Assembly (NCBI RefSeq): GCF_051307055.1
Contig: NZ_CP149994.1
Location: 2,480,001-2,544,000 of the forward strand
Length of the DNA stretch: 64,000 bases
Direction: 5' to 3'
From: Dryocola sp051307055
GTDB lineage: Bacteria; Pseudomonadota; Gammaproteobacteria; Enterobacterales; Enterobacteriaceae
Shown here: in pieces, positions 1 to 6,772 of the stretch
How the letters are laid out: each line of letters opens with the position of its first letter
Position numbering within the stretch: the first letter of the stretch is position 1
The notes under the pieces: generated by a model
The model's input: the letters and a program-made list of their open reading frames with translations, nothing else
Databases searched by the model: none
Told to the model about the DNA's origin: nothing
Made by a program: the position numbers and the translations under genes

Positions 1-143
1 ACCAGCTTATCGGGGGAGATAATCTGTAACCAGGCCACCCGGCCAAGCAAAAAAATCAGGCTTAGCAGGATCGCCAGACAAAGCACTCCAAAACGCCACT
101 GGATAAAATTGCCCACCAACGCCGGGGTAATTTTCCTCACCAT
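1..143 (-). CDS. FtsI/PBP3 paralogue, N-terminus only (PBP3SAL-like)
   Basis: Only the first 47 codons are in the window; the gene runs off the left edge. The frame starts at ATG 143, preceded by AAGGA on the minus strand. It encodes a short cytoplasmic tail, a membrane anchor at about residues 14-36, and then the words GRVAWLQ and ISPD, which also follow the anchor of FtsI (penicillin-binding protein 3, the septal transpeptidase). Salmonella carries a second FtsI, PBP3SAL, beside cspC, and the position here fits that paralogue rather than the ftsI of the dcw cluster. The catalytic domain is outside the window, so activity cannot be judged. Confidence 0.82.
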   Translation of the reverse strand, partial: MVRKITPALVGNFIQWRFGVLCLAILLSLIFLLGRVAWLQIISPDKL

Positions 144-298
144 CAATCCTTATTAAAACTTAAGCGATTGAAAATTTAAGCAGACTTTCGCCGGGGCACG
201 TGCGCAAACAGTGCTACATCCTTCGCAGGAGTGCAACAAGAGGCAACGCCGGGTGGGTTTTGGTAATACTTTGAAAGGTATTGATTTTATTTCAACCA

Positions 299-330
299 TT
301 AAAAAGCCCCGCTGCAAGAGCGAGGCTTTT
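299..330 (-). terminator. Intrinsic terminator of yobF-cspC
   Basis: Inverted repeat with arms AAAAGCC-CGC and GCG-GGCTTTT around a 7-nt loop. On the minus strand it ends in a T-run and lies about 45 bp beyond the cspC stop. Confidence 0.8.
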
Positions 331-373
331 AACTCAATTAGGCGTTTTGGCGCCTGAGCCTAATTCAGCTGAA

Positions 374-583
374 TTAGATGGCAGTCACGTTAACTGCAGC
401 AGGGCCTTTCTGGCCGTCCTGGATTTCGAACTCAACGTTCTGGCCTTCAGCCAGAGTTTTGAAGCCGTTACCCTGGATTGCAGAGAAGTGTACGAACACA
501 TCTTTGCTGCCGTCAGCAGGAGTAATGAAACCAAAACCTTTAGACTCGTTGAACCACTTAACTTGACCTTTAATCTTTGCCAT
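374..583 (-). CDS. cspC: Cold-shock-family RNA-binding protein CspC
   Basis: 69 aa, a single cold-shock (OB-fold) domain with both RNP motifs: KGFGFIT (RNP1) and VFVHFSAI (RNP2). As I recall it, the sequence is the same as E. coli CspC. CspC is not cold-induced; it acts as an RNA chaperone and transcription antiterminator and stabilises stress mRNAs, including rpoS. It sits 12 bp downstream of yobF, which makes a yobF-cspC dicistron as in E. coli, and is followed by a terminator at 299-330. Confidence 0.97.
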
Positions 584-595
584 TTTGCAAATTCC

Positions 596-739
596 TTAGA
601 TTGTTTTCTTCGCCCGCAGGCATAACTTAGATAAAACAGAGACGTTACTGCTTGAGGCACTAATATAAGGCTCGGCAGAGAAGCGGTATTCAACGACAAC
701 GTGTTTACTCAGGACTTCTTTACTGAAAATGCCACACAT
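596..739 (-). CDS. yobF: Small stress protein YobF
   Basis: 47 aa starting at ATG 739 (MCGIFSKEVL) and ending LRAKKTI, matching the length and ends of E. coli YobF, a small protein of unknown function whose level rises on heat shock. It is the first gene of the yobF-cspC transcript. The same frame stays open upstream to 970, but family length and a GAGG about 12 nt upstream favour the 739 start. Confidence 0.9.
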   Translation of the reverse strand: MCGIFSKEVLSKHVVVEYRFSAEPYISASSSNVSVLSKLCLRAKKTI

Positions 740-1004
740 AAACAGAACTGTACCTCGTTTAACCCAAAGTGTTATCACATACAACGTAAACAATGGCAAG
801 CCATTTTTAAGCACGTATCGATCTGCCGCACAGATTCCAGAAACTGTACATTTGCCGGTGAAAAACAAACGTACGGTTAATGAATAAAACACTTCACAAG
901 CTCGCGCCTGCCGTCGTGCCTGCAACAGCAAGATTCGGACAACTTTTTTACCATAGCTCAAAGACTTCACTTCGTCCAGGCGAAGTCCTGAAAAGGCGCC
1001 TGCT

Positions 1005-1040
1005 CCCGCACTATACTTATGCTAATTACTGCATAAATAT
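1005..1040 (-). promoter_or_regulatory. Possible yobF-cspC promoter
   Basis: A minus-strand TATAGT hexamer (1010-1015) lies in AT-rich DNA about 270 bp upstream of yobF. No good -35 is visible at 16-18 bp. If used, it gives a leader of about 265 nt. The rest of the 740-1276 gap holds AT-rich DNA and no supported gene. Confidence 0.3.
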
Positions 1041-1276
1041 GCAAAAAATGAGCAATACAAAGCGGGCCTTTTCATTAGCGGGTTAAAAATTTTTCAAGCA
1101 CAAGCCAAATAGAATAAAGCTTGCACAGTTACCCGCTATTAATATGCAAAAATAATGAAACTTTAATGACGTTGCGCCCGCCGGGAGGCAATAAAAACGT
1201 TTCGCTATAATATATTTCACAAAACGAGGAGCTGATTTTTCAGTTAAATAAAAAATTCATATCGCAATAATACCTG

Positions 1277-2275
1277 TTACTTATTTTTAAATAAGCTCGC
1301 GCTTTGTCCAATGATGAACGGCGTAAAGCTTTTTGACTGCTCGCCTGCGGCCGAGAGAGCCGCAAGCAGCTCCTGCGGCGGCTGATCCAACGACTCATCA
1401 GCAAGCTCAAATACTCCCCAGTGAATGGGGATCGTCATAGGCCTGCCAATCTGCTGCCATAAGGTAACGGCCTGTTGGGGGTCCATATGGTGATCGCCCA
1501 TAAACCAGCGCGGTGCGTAGGCGCCAATCGGGATAGCGGCAGCGTCGAGCGGGCCTAAACGCAGCGCAATGTCCGCAAGATCGCTTGTAAAGCCGGTATC
1601 GCCGCTAAACCAGAAGCGTAGCCGCGCTGTTTCAATGACCCAGCCACACCACAGGCTGCGATTGCGATCCCATAACGATCTCATGCTCCAGTGCTGCGCC
1701 GGGACGGCGGTAATAGTCATCCCTTTCCAGGTTAGCGCCTGCCACCAGTCGAGCTCGGCCACATGGCGAATGCCTCGCTTTGTAAACCAGCTCTTTAGCC
1801 CCAGCGGCACGAAGAAGCGTGCGTCGGGGAAGCGCCTGGCAATCTGGCGCACCGTCGCGCTATCAAGATGATCGTAGTGATTGTGGGAGATTAGCACCGC
1901 ATCAAGCTGGGGAAGTTCGTTGATGCTAAGCGAAACCGGCGTTTTACGCAGAGGGCCGGCAAAAGAGACCGGAGAAGCGCGCCGGGAGAAAACCGGGTCG
2001 GTGAGCAGATATTGCCCTTGCAAACGTAAAAGCAAACTGGCGTGTCCCAGCCACCAGACACGCTCGTCATCGCCGCTCACCTGGGCTTTTTGCCACCAGC
2101 GTTCAATAAAAGCCGGATAGCCGCCGGACGGAGGATGCGGTAGCCCCTGCGCCTTTCTTTCTTCACGCCAGCGCTTAACGTCACCCGGCTGACGTTTCAG
2201 AGAGTGCAGGTTGCGAAAACCGTCGGGGAGATGGTGTGGCAGCCCGGGATCGAACCAGGGATTTTTCCACGGCAT
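1277..2275 (-). CDS. MBL-fold metal-dependent hydrolase (NAPE-PLD/UlaG-like)
   Basis: 332 aa. Metal-binding motifs of the metallo-beta-lactamase fold are in order: HNHYDH (residues 131-136), H195 in PAQHWS, D226 in SGDTGF, and H285 in IHWGVF. The N-terminal 60 residues (PWFDPGLPHH...) and the HMDP word after H263 resemble the Lactamase_B_2 branch that includes N-acyl-phosphatidylethanolamine phospholipase D. There is no signal peptide, so it is probably cytoplasmic. AGGAG precedes ATG 2275. It lies between yobF and yebO, where E. coli has no such gene. The fold is certain from motifs; the substrate is unknown. Confidence 0.85.
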   Translation of the reverse strand: MPWKNPWFDPGLPHHLPDGFRNLHSLKRQPGDVKRWREERKAQGLPHPPSGGYPAFIERWWQKAQVSGDDERVWWLGHASLLLRLQGQYLLTDPVFSRRASPVSFAGPLRKTPVSLSINELPQLDAVLISHNHYDHLDSATVRQIARRFPDARFFVPLGLKSWFTKRGIRHVAELDWWQALTWKGMTITAVPAQHWSMRSLWDRNRSLWCGWVIETARLRFWFSGDTGFTSDLADIALRLGPLDAAAIPIGAYAPRWFMGDHHMDPQQAVTLWQQIGRPMTIPIHWGVFELADESLDQPPQELLAALSAAGEQSKSFTPFIIGQSASLFKNK

Positions 2276-2317
2276 ACCGGCTCCTGAAAGAAAAACAGTA
2301 CAGCACCCGGCAGAGCG

Positions 2318-2599
2318 TTACCGCTCTGCGACCAGACGGACAAAATCGTCCTCTTCAGCTTCATCTGCCGCCGCCGTCGCTTTTTTCTCTGCTTCCGGCT
2401 CGTTTGCTTCACACAAACGGCGCAGCAGAGCGTTCTGGCGCTTTTGCTGATCGAGCAGTTCTTCAAGCAGGGCGATTTGTTCATTGGCACGGCTGCTGGC
2501 GCGATTAACAAAGAACCACAGTATCAGACCAATCAACAACACAACCAGGGAGACTGCCAGAGAGGCAATGTTAAAAATGCCAACGTTCAGTTCGTTCAT
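2318..2599 (-). CDS. yebO: YebO family membrane protein
   Basis: 93 aa. A single membrane helix (residues about 9-31) is followed by a charged coiled-coil stretch (EQIALLEELLDQQKRQ) and an acidic tail ending RLVAER, as in E. coli YebO. The function is unknown. It lies just downstream of mgrB in the same direction, so it may share the PhoP-driven transcript. Confidence 0.92.
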   Translation of the reverse strand: MNELNVGIFNIASLAVSLVVLLIGLILWFFVNRASSRANEQIALLEELLDQQKRQNALLRRLCEANEPEAEKKATAAADEAEEDDFVRLVAER

Positions 2600-2673
2600 C
2601 TTACCACCTCAACAAAACGCGTATTCTACACCTGCCCGGGCGCAAGAAAATCACCACGACGATTAAAAATATT

Positions 2674-2817
2674 CTACCAGGGGATAAATTTATTGATTGT
2701 GCAGATGCCGCTGAAAAATTGTACATCCTGATCGCACAGTACATTGACCATTTGGGTCCACAGAAGCAGGCAGGCGACGACAATCGCCGCCAGGATAACC
2801 CATCGGTACTTTTTCAC
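2674..2817 (-). CDS. mgrB: PhoQ feedback inhibitor MgrB
   Basis: 47 aa, starting at GTG 2817 (VKKYRW) and ending KFIPW. One transmembrane helix (about residues 6-22) is followed by a small periplasmic domain holding the two cysteines needed for activity, in LCDQDVQFF and GICTINKF. MgrB binds the PhoQ sensor kinase in the inner membrane and damps PhoPQ output; its loss raises polymyxin resistance in relatives. GGAG lies upstream of the GTG start. The gene looks intact. A PhoP box at 2868-2884 completes the feedback loop. Confidence 0.95.
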   Translation of the reverse strand: MKKYRWVILAAIVVACLLLWTQMVNVLCDQDVQFFSGICTINKFIPW

Positions 2818-2867
2818 TCATTTCTCCACATCAACCCTAATCTTCTTCCAGCGTAACACCGTTAAAT

Positions 2868-2884
2868 TAAACCTGTCTTAACCA
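2868..2884 (-). promoter_or_regulatory. PhoP box of mgrB
   Basis: On the minus strand the sequence reads TGGTTA-AGACA-GGTTTA, the direct hexamer repeat with a 5-nt spacer bound by PhoP. It lies about 50 bp upstream of the mgrB GTG, facing that gene. Confidence 0.75.
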
Positions 2885-2992
2885 GACTCTCTTAAATGCC
2901 GTTGCGCTCAACTATTAGGAATCCTGATATTGTTTATGCAAAACAATTCACTACGCTTAGAAGCAGACTACACAGCAAAAAATGAGGTTTCT

Positions 2993-3235
2993 ATGCGTAT
3001 GGTGATCCGCGCCGTTATTGTCATCGCGCTTTTGTGGATCGGTTTGCTCTTATCGGGCTATGGCGTTTTGATTGGCAGCAACGAGAATGCCGCAGGCCTG
3101 GGTTTACAATGTAAATACTTAACCGCGCGCGAGGTCGTTACGGCCCAGTTCGTTCACACCGATAGCGGAATTATTGGACTCACCAATTGTCCGGTTCTGC
3201 GTAAAAGCGCTACCGTCATTGACGACGGTCATTAA
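2993..3235 (+). CDS. yobH: Small exported/membrane protein YobH
   Basis: 80 aa from ATG 2993, chosen because GAGG lies 5 nt upstream and the product then begins MRMVIR with the hydrophobic segment (residues 4-25) seen in E. coli YobH (79 aa). An upstream in-frame ATG at 2930 would add 21 unsupported residues. The remainder contains two cysteines (LQCKY and TNCPVL) and is probably periplasmic. Function unknown. It diverges from mgrB and ends in a shared terminator with kdgR. Confidence 0.88.
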   Translation: MRMVIRAVIVIALLWIGLLLSGYGVLIGSNENAAGLGLQCKYLTAREVVTAQFVHTDSGIIGLTNCPVLRKSATVIDDGH

Positions 3236-3276
3236 TTAATCATCCCCTGCCCGGGAGGCAGTTCAGGGATGACAGT

Positions 3277-3305
3277 AAAAACGCCGCTTTTAGCGGCGTT
3301 TTTTT
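3277..3305. terminator. Bidirectional terminator between yobH and kdgR
   Basis: ACGCCGC and GCGGCGT arms around TTTTA, flanked by A- and T-runs on both sides. It can serve yobH (+) and kdgR (-), which converge here. Confidence 0.88.
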
Positions 3306-3313
3306 AGCATCAG

Positions 3314-4105
3314 TCAGAAGGGATATTCGTGATACCCCATCTGTCTGGAGATAGTCCGCGCGGCATCGTGAAGCATCGCCACGTATTCGTGCAAACGGTC
3401 TTCCGAGAAACGCAAAGTTGGAAACGAAATACTCAACCCGGCAATGACCACGCCAAAACGATCGAATACGGGTACGCCAATGCAACGCAGCCCTTCTTCC
3501 TGTTCCTGATTATCTTCCCCGTAGCCCTGCTCGCGAACCTGGTCCAGCTGCGGAAGCAGCTCTTCGGTGCTCATAATCGTGCGGTCTGTGCTGCGCGTAT
3601 ATTCCACGCCCGCAAGGATCTCTTTCACTTCTTCCCGATCGCGCCACGCCAGCAGCACTTTACCGATTGCGGTGCTGTATAACGGATTGCGGCGCCCCAC
3701 ACGGGAGTACATCCGCAGATTATACATTGAGTCGATTTTATGGATGTAGACAATACTGTCTTCATCCAGCGCGCCTAAGTGAATGGTTTCTTTAGTCAGC
3801 CGCGACAGCTCGCGCATCTGAATGTCCGCGCTGCGAATCAAATCAACGTTTTGCAGCGCCCGGGCGCCCAGCTCAAACAGCTTCAGCGTCAGGGAGTACT
3901 TCTCAGATTCGCCTTCCTGAGCGACATAGCCCAGCGACTTCATGGTTTGCAAAAAGCGATAGACGGTGCTTTTTGACATCATGACGCGTTGCGAAAGTTC
4001 AGTGATGCCAATTTCACGTTCTTCGCCAAGAGCCTGTAAGATGCCAAAAACTTTCAGGACAGAAGAGACAGAATCAGGTTGCTTATCCAGATCTGCGATT
4101 GCCAT
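3314..4105 (-). CDS. kdgR: IclR-family repressor KdgR
   Basis: 263 aa, the family's usual length. An N-terminal winged helix (residues about 15-75, with the recognition segment MMSKSTVYRFLQTM) is followed by the IclR effector domain (GLRCIGVPVFD, GLSISFP). KdgR represses genes for pectin and hexuronate breakdown and binds 2-keto-3-deoxygluconate as inducer. The eda-edd block is in this window, and the GH105/transporter genes at its right end are the kind of locus KdgR controls. It is divergent from yebQ with a 177-bp gap. Confidence 0.95.
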   Translation of the reverse strand: MAIADLDKQPDSVSSVLKVFGILQALGEEREIGITELSQRVMMSKSTVYRFLQTMKSLGYVAQEGESEKYSLTLKLFELGARALQNVDLIRSADIQMRELSRLTKETIHLGALDEDSIVYIHKIDSMYNLRMYSRVGRRNPLYSTAIGKVLLAWRDREEVKEILAGVEYTRSTDRTIMSTEELLPQLDQVREQGYGEDNQEQEEGLRCIGVPVFDRFGVVIAGLSISFPTLRFSEDRLHEYVAMLHDAARTISRQMGYHEYPF

Positions 4106-4282
4106 TAATCACCTCGATCGCATGTGTTTTATAAAAATCAGAACCGGTTTTTAGTATAAGTTGACGCCAGGTCTACCGCAATGCATCTATACTATTTCGT
4201 TACAAAACTGCGGCATACTGCAGAAATATCAATGCTAGAATCATTGCTCGTAAAATAATACCCATAAAGTCACACTATCTAT

Positions 4283-5656
4283 ATGGATACCACCCTCCCC
4301 GACGGCCTGCCAACGCCCGCACGCTATGGCGCCATAGTTACCATTGCCCTGGGTATTACCGTTGCGGTGCTTGATGGCACTATTGTTAACGTTGCGCTCC
4401 CGACCATTGCCCGCGACCTGAACGCCAGCCCGGCCGCCTCCATTTGGGTGGTGAATAGCTATCAAATCGCCATTATTGTCTCGCTGTTATCCATGTCTTT
4501 TTTAGGGGATATTTTTGGTTACCGGCGGGTTTATCAGTGTGGCCTGGCGCTTTTTTGCCTGACATCATTATTCTGCGCCCTCTCCACGTCGCTTCCTGTG
4601 CTAACCGTGGCGCGCGTGCTGCAGGGTTTTGGCGGCGCCGCTTTAATGAGCGTAAACACCGCGCTGATCCGGCTTATTTATCCGCAACGTTTTCTCGGGC
4701 GCGGCATGGGGATTAACTCCTTTATTGTCGCCGTCTCTTCGGCTGCCGGACCAAGCGTCGCGGCCGCCATACTCTCCGTGGCCTCCTGGCAATGGCTGTT
4801 TTTAATAAACCTGCCCATCGGCATTATTGCGCTGCTTTTCGCGCTGCGTTATTTACCGCCGAATCAGCAAAAAGCCCAGGGGCAGCGTTTTGATATTCCG
4901 GGCGCCATTATGAATGCCCTGACTTTTGGCCTGCTTATTTCCGCCATTAGCGGCTTCTCACAGGGGCAATCGGGCGCGTTGATAGCCGGTGAGCTGGTCG
5001 CGCTGGTTATCGTCGGCTACTTCTTTATTCGTCGCCAGCTGGCTCTGCCGTTCCCGATACTGCCGGTGGATTTGCTGCGTATTCCTGTTTTTTCGCTCTC
5101 GATGGCGACTTCCGTCTGTTCATTTACGGCCCAGATGCTGGCGTTTGTTTCTCTTCCCTTTTTCCTGCAGTCCGTACTTGGCCGCAGCGAGGTCGACACC
5201 GGCCTGTTGCTGACTCCGTGGCCGCTTGCCACCATGGTGATGGCCCCGCTGGCCGGATATTTAATTGAACGGGTTCACGCGGGCTTATTAGGTGGGCTTG
5301 GCCTGGCGGTGATGGCGACAGGCCTGTTCGCCCTGGCTTTGCTGCCGCATAATCCGAGCGATCTGGACATCGTCTGGCGCATGATCCTGTGTGGCGCGGG
5401 CTTTGGCCTGTTCCAGTCGCCTAACAACCATACGATTATCTCCGCCGCACCGCGCCACCGCAGCGGCGGCGCCAGCGGTATGCTGGGCACTGCGCGCCTG
5501 CTGGGACAAAGCTCAGGGGCCGCGTTGGTGGCGTTGATGTTTAACTTGTTCCACGAGCACGGTACTTATGCCTCCCTTCTGCTGGCGGGCAGCTTTGCCA
5601 CGCTTGCGGCAATTATCAGCAGCTTACGCCTGTCGCAGCCCCGGGTTCAGGCATAA
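4283..5656 (+). CDS. yebQ: MFS transporter YebQ (DHA2/14-TMS type)
   Basis: 457 aa, almost entirely hydrophobic. It carries the DHA2-type words LDGTIVNVALP (motif D1, residues about 29-39) and GDIFGYRR (motif A), and GFGLFQSPNN near the C-terminus. Inner-membrane drug:proton antiporter family; the natural substrate of YebQ is not known. It starts at ATG 4283, divergent from kdgR as in E. coli, and ends in a strong terminator shared with htpX. Confidence 0.93.
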   Translation: MDTTLPDGLPTPARYGAIVTIALGITVAVLDGTIVNVALPTIARDLNASPAASIWVVNSYQIAIIVSLLSMSFLGDIFGYRRVYQCGLALFCLTSLFCALSTSLPVLTVARVLQGFGGAALMSVNTALIRLIYPQRFLGRGMGINSFIVAVSSAAGPSVAAAILSVASWQWLFLINLPIGIIALLFALRYLPPNQQKAQGQRFDIPGAIMNALTFGLLISAISGFSQGQSGALIAGELVALVIVGYFFIRRQLALPFPILPVDLLRIPVFSLSMATSVCSFTAQMLAFVSLPFFLQSVLGRSEVDTGLLLTPWPLATMVMAPLAGYLIERVHAGLLGGLGLAVMATGLFALALLPHNPSDLDIVWRMILCGAGFGLFQSPNNHTIISAAPRHRSGGASGMLGTARLLGQSSGAALVALMFNLFHEHGTYASLLLAGSFATLAAIISSLRLSQPRVQA

Positions 5657-5687
5657 AAAAAGCGTGCCGCTCGGGGCACGCTTTTTT
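5655..5687. terminator. Bidirectional terminator between yebQ and htpX
   Basis: AAAAAAGCGTGCC and GGCACGCTTTTTT arms around a short loop. It overlaps the yebQ stop and serves the convergent htpX from the other side. Confidence 0.92.
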
Positions 5688-5699
5688 CATCTTTACCGC

Positions 5700-6581
5700 T
5701 TACTTCAGATATTCACCGTTACGCAGCGCTTCGATACGTTTGTCCAGCGGCGGGTGCGTCATGAACAGCTCGCTCATGGATTTCGCCTTACCGTTAATAC
5801 AAAACGCCATCATGCTGCTGGCTTCCTGTGGTTCGTAGCTGGTTTTCAGACGCTGAAGCGCCGCGATCATTTTCTCACGGCCAACCAGTTTTGCAGAACC
5901 CGCATCGGCGTGGAATTCGCGATGGCGGGAGAACCACATCGTAATAATGCTGGCGAGAATACCAAACACCAGTTCCAGCACCGTCGCAACAGCAAAATAG
6001 ACCAGCGGGTTGCCGTTGCTGCCTTCGCCTTCGTCACGGTTGCCGGACAGGAAGCCGGAAGCCACCTGAGCGATAATACGGGAAATAAAGATAACGAAGG
6101 TGTTTACCACGCCCTGGATTAGCGTCATGGTGACCATGTCGCCGTTGGCGATGTGGCTGATTTCGTGAGCGATCACGGCCTCGGCTTCATCGCGACTCAT
6201 GTTCTGTAAAAGCCCGGTGCTGACGGCAACCAGTGAAGCATCGCGGCGAGCGCCGGTGGCGAACGCGTTAATATCCGGCGCATGGTAGACGGCGACCTGC
6301 GGCATGGCGATGCCCGCCTGCTGCGACTGCCGATGAACGGTCTCCATCAGCCAGCGCTCCGTTTCATTGCGCGGCTGCTCAATCACTTCTCCGCCCACGG
6401 AGCGCAATGCCATCCATTTCGACATCAGCAAAGAAACGATTGAACCGCCAAAACCAAACAATACCGCCATGATCATCAGACCAGAAACGCTGCTTGACTG
6501 GATCCCCGTCAGGCTTAGCACCAGCCCGAAAACGACCATAACCGCAAGGTTGGTCAGCAGGAAAAGCCCGATACGCATCAT
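5700..6581 (-). CDS. htpX: Membrane zinc metalloprotease HtpX
   Basis: 293 aa from ATG 6581 (MMRIGLFLL), the E. coli length; the longer frame to 6614 adds 11 residues and lacks support. N-terminal membrane helices (residues about 4-55) are followed by the M48 zinc motif HEISHIANGD, a second pair of helices, and the downstream FHADAGSAKL segment that supplies the third zinc ligand. HtpX degrades misfolded inner-membrane proteins together with FtsH. A CpxR-like site upstream agrees with envelope-stress control. Confidence 0.96.
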   Translation of the reverse strand: MMRIGLFLLTNLAVMVVFGLVLSLTGIQSSSVSGLMIMAVLFGFGGSIVSLLMSKWMALRSVGGEVIEQPRNETERWLMETVHRQSQQAGIAMPQVAVYHAPDINAFATGARRDASLVAVSTGLLQNMSRDEAEAVIAHEISHIANGDMVTMTLIQGVVNTFVIFISRIIAQVASGFLSGNRDEGEGSNGNPLVYFAVATVLELVFGILASIITMWFSRHREFHADAGSAKLVGREKMIAALQRLKTSYEPQEASSMMAFCINGKAKSMSELFMTHPPLDKRIEALRNGEYLK

Positions 6582-6683
6582 AATTTTCTTTTTACCTCGG
6601 TTAAAAATACGCACTGTGCGTTACCCCACATCGTAGGGGCAAGCCTGCCATTTTCAAGCATCATTTCGCCACAAGTGGTTAAT

Positions 6684-6698
6684 AATACATAACTTTAC
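6684..6698 (-). promoter_or_regulatory. Possible CpxR site upstream of htpX
   Basis: Minus strand GTAAA-GTTAT-GTATT, one perfect and one imperfect half of the CpxR consensus GTAAA-N5-GTAAA, about 100 bp upstream of htpX. htpX is a known Cpx target in E. coli; the site itself is an inference. Confidence 0.4.
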
Positions 6699-6736
6699 AT
6701 TCTGCAAAGACGCCGCTTACGCGGCCTGAGAGAGGT

Positions 6737-6766
6737 AAAAAAACGGGCACAATTGTTTGTGCCCGT
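6737..6766 (-). terminator. Terminator of prc
   Basis: AACGGGCACAA and TTGTGCCCGTT arms with a 7-nt T-run on the minus strand, just beyond the prc stop. Confidence 0.9.
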
Positions 6767-6772
6767 TGGAGG

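Noticed and set aside
4130..4175. Possible KdgR operator between kdgR and yebQ
   Set aside because: AAAAATCAGAACCGGTTTTTAG is only loosely similar to the KdgR consensus and lacks the GAAAC/GTTTC core.
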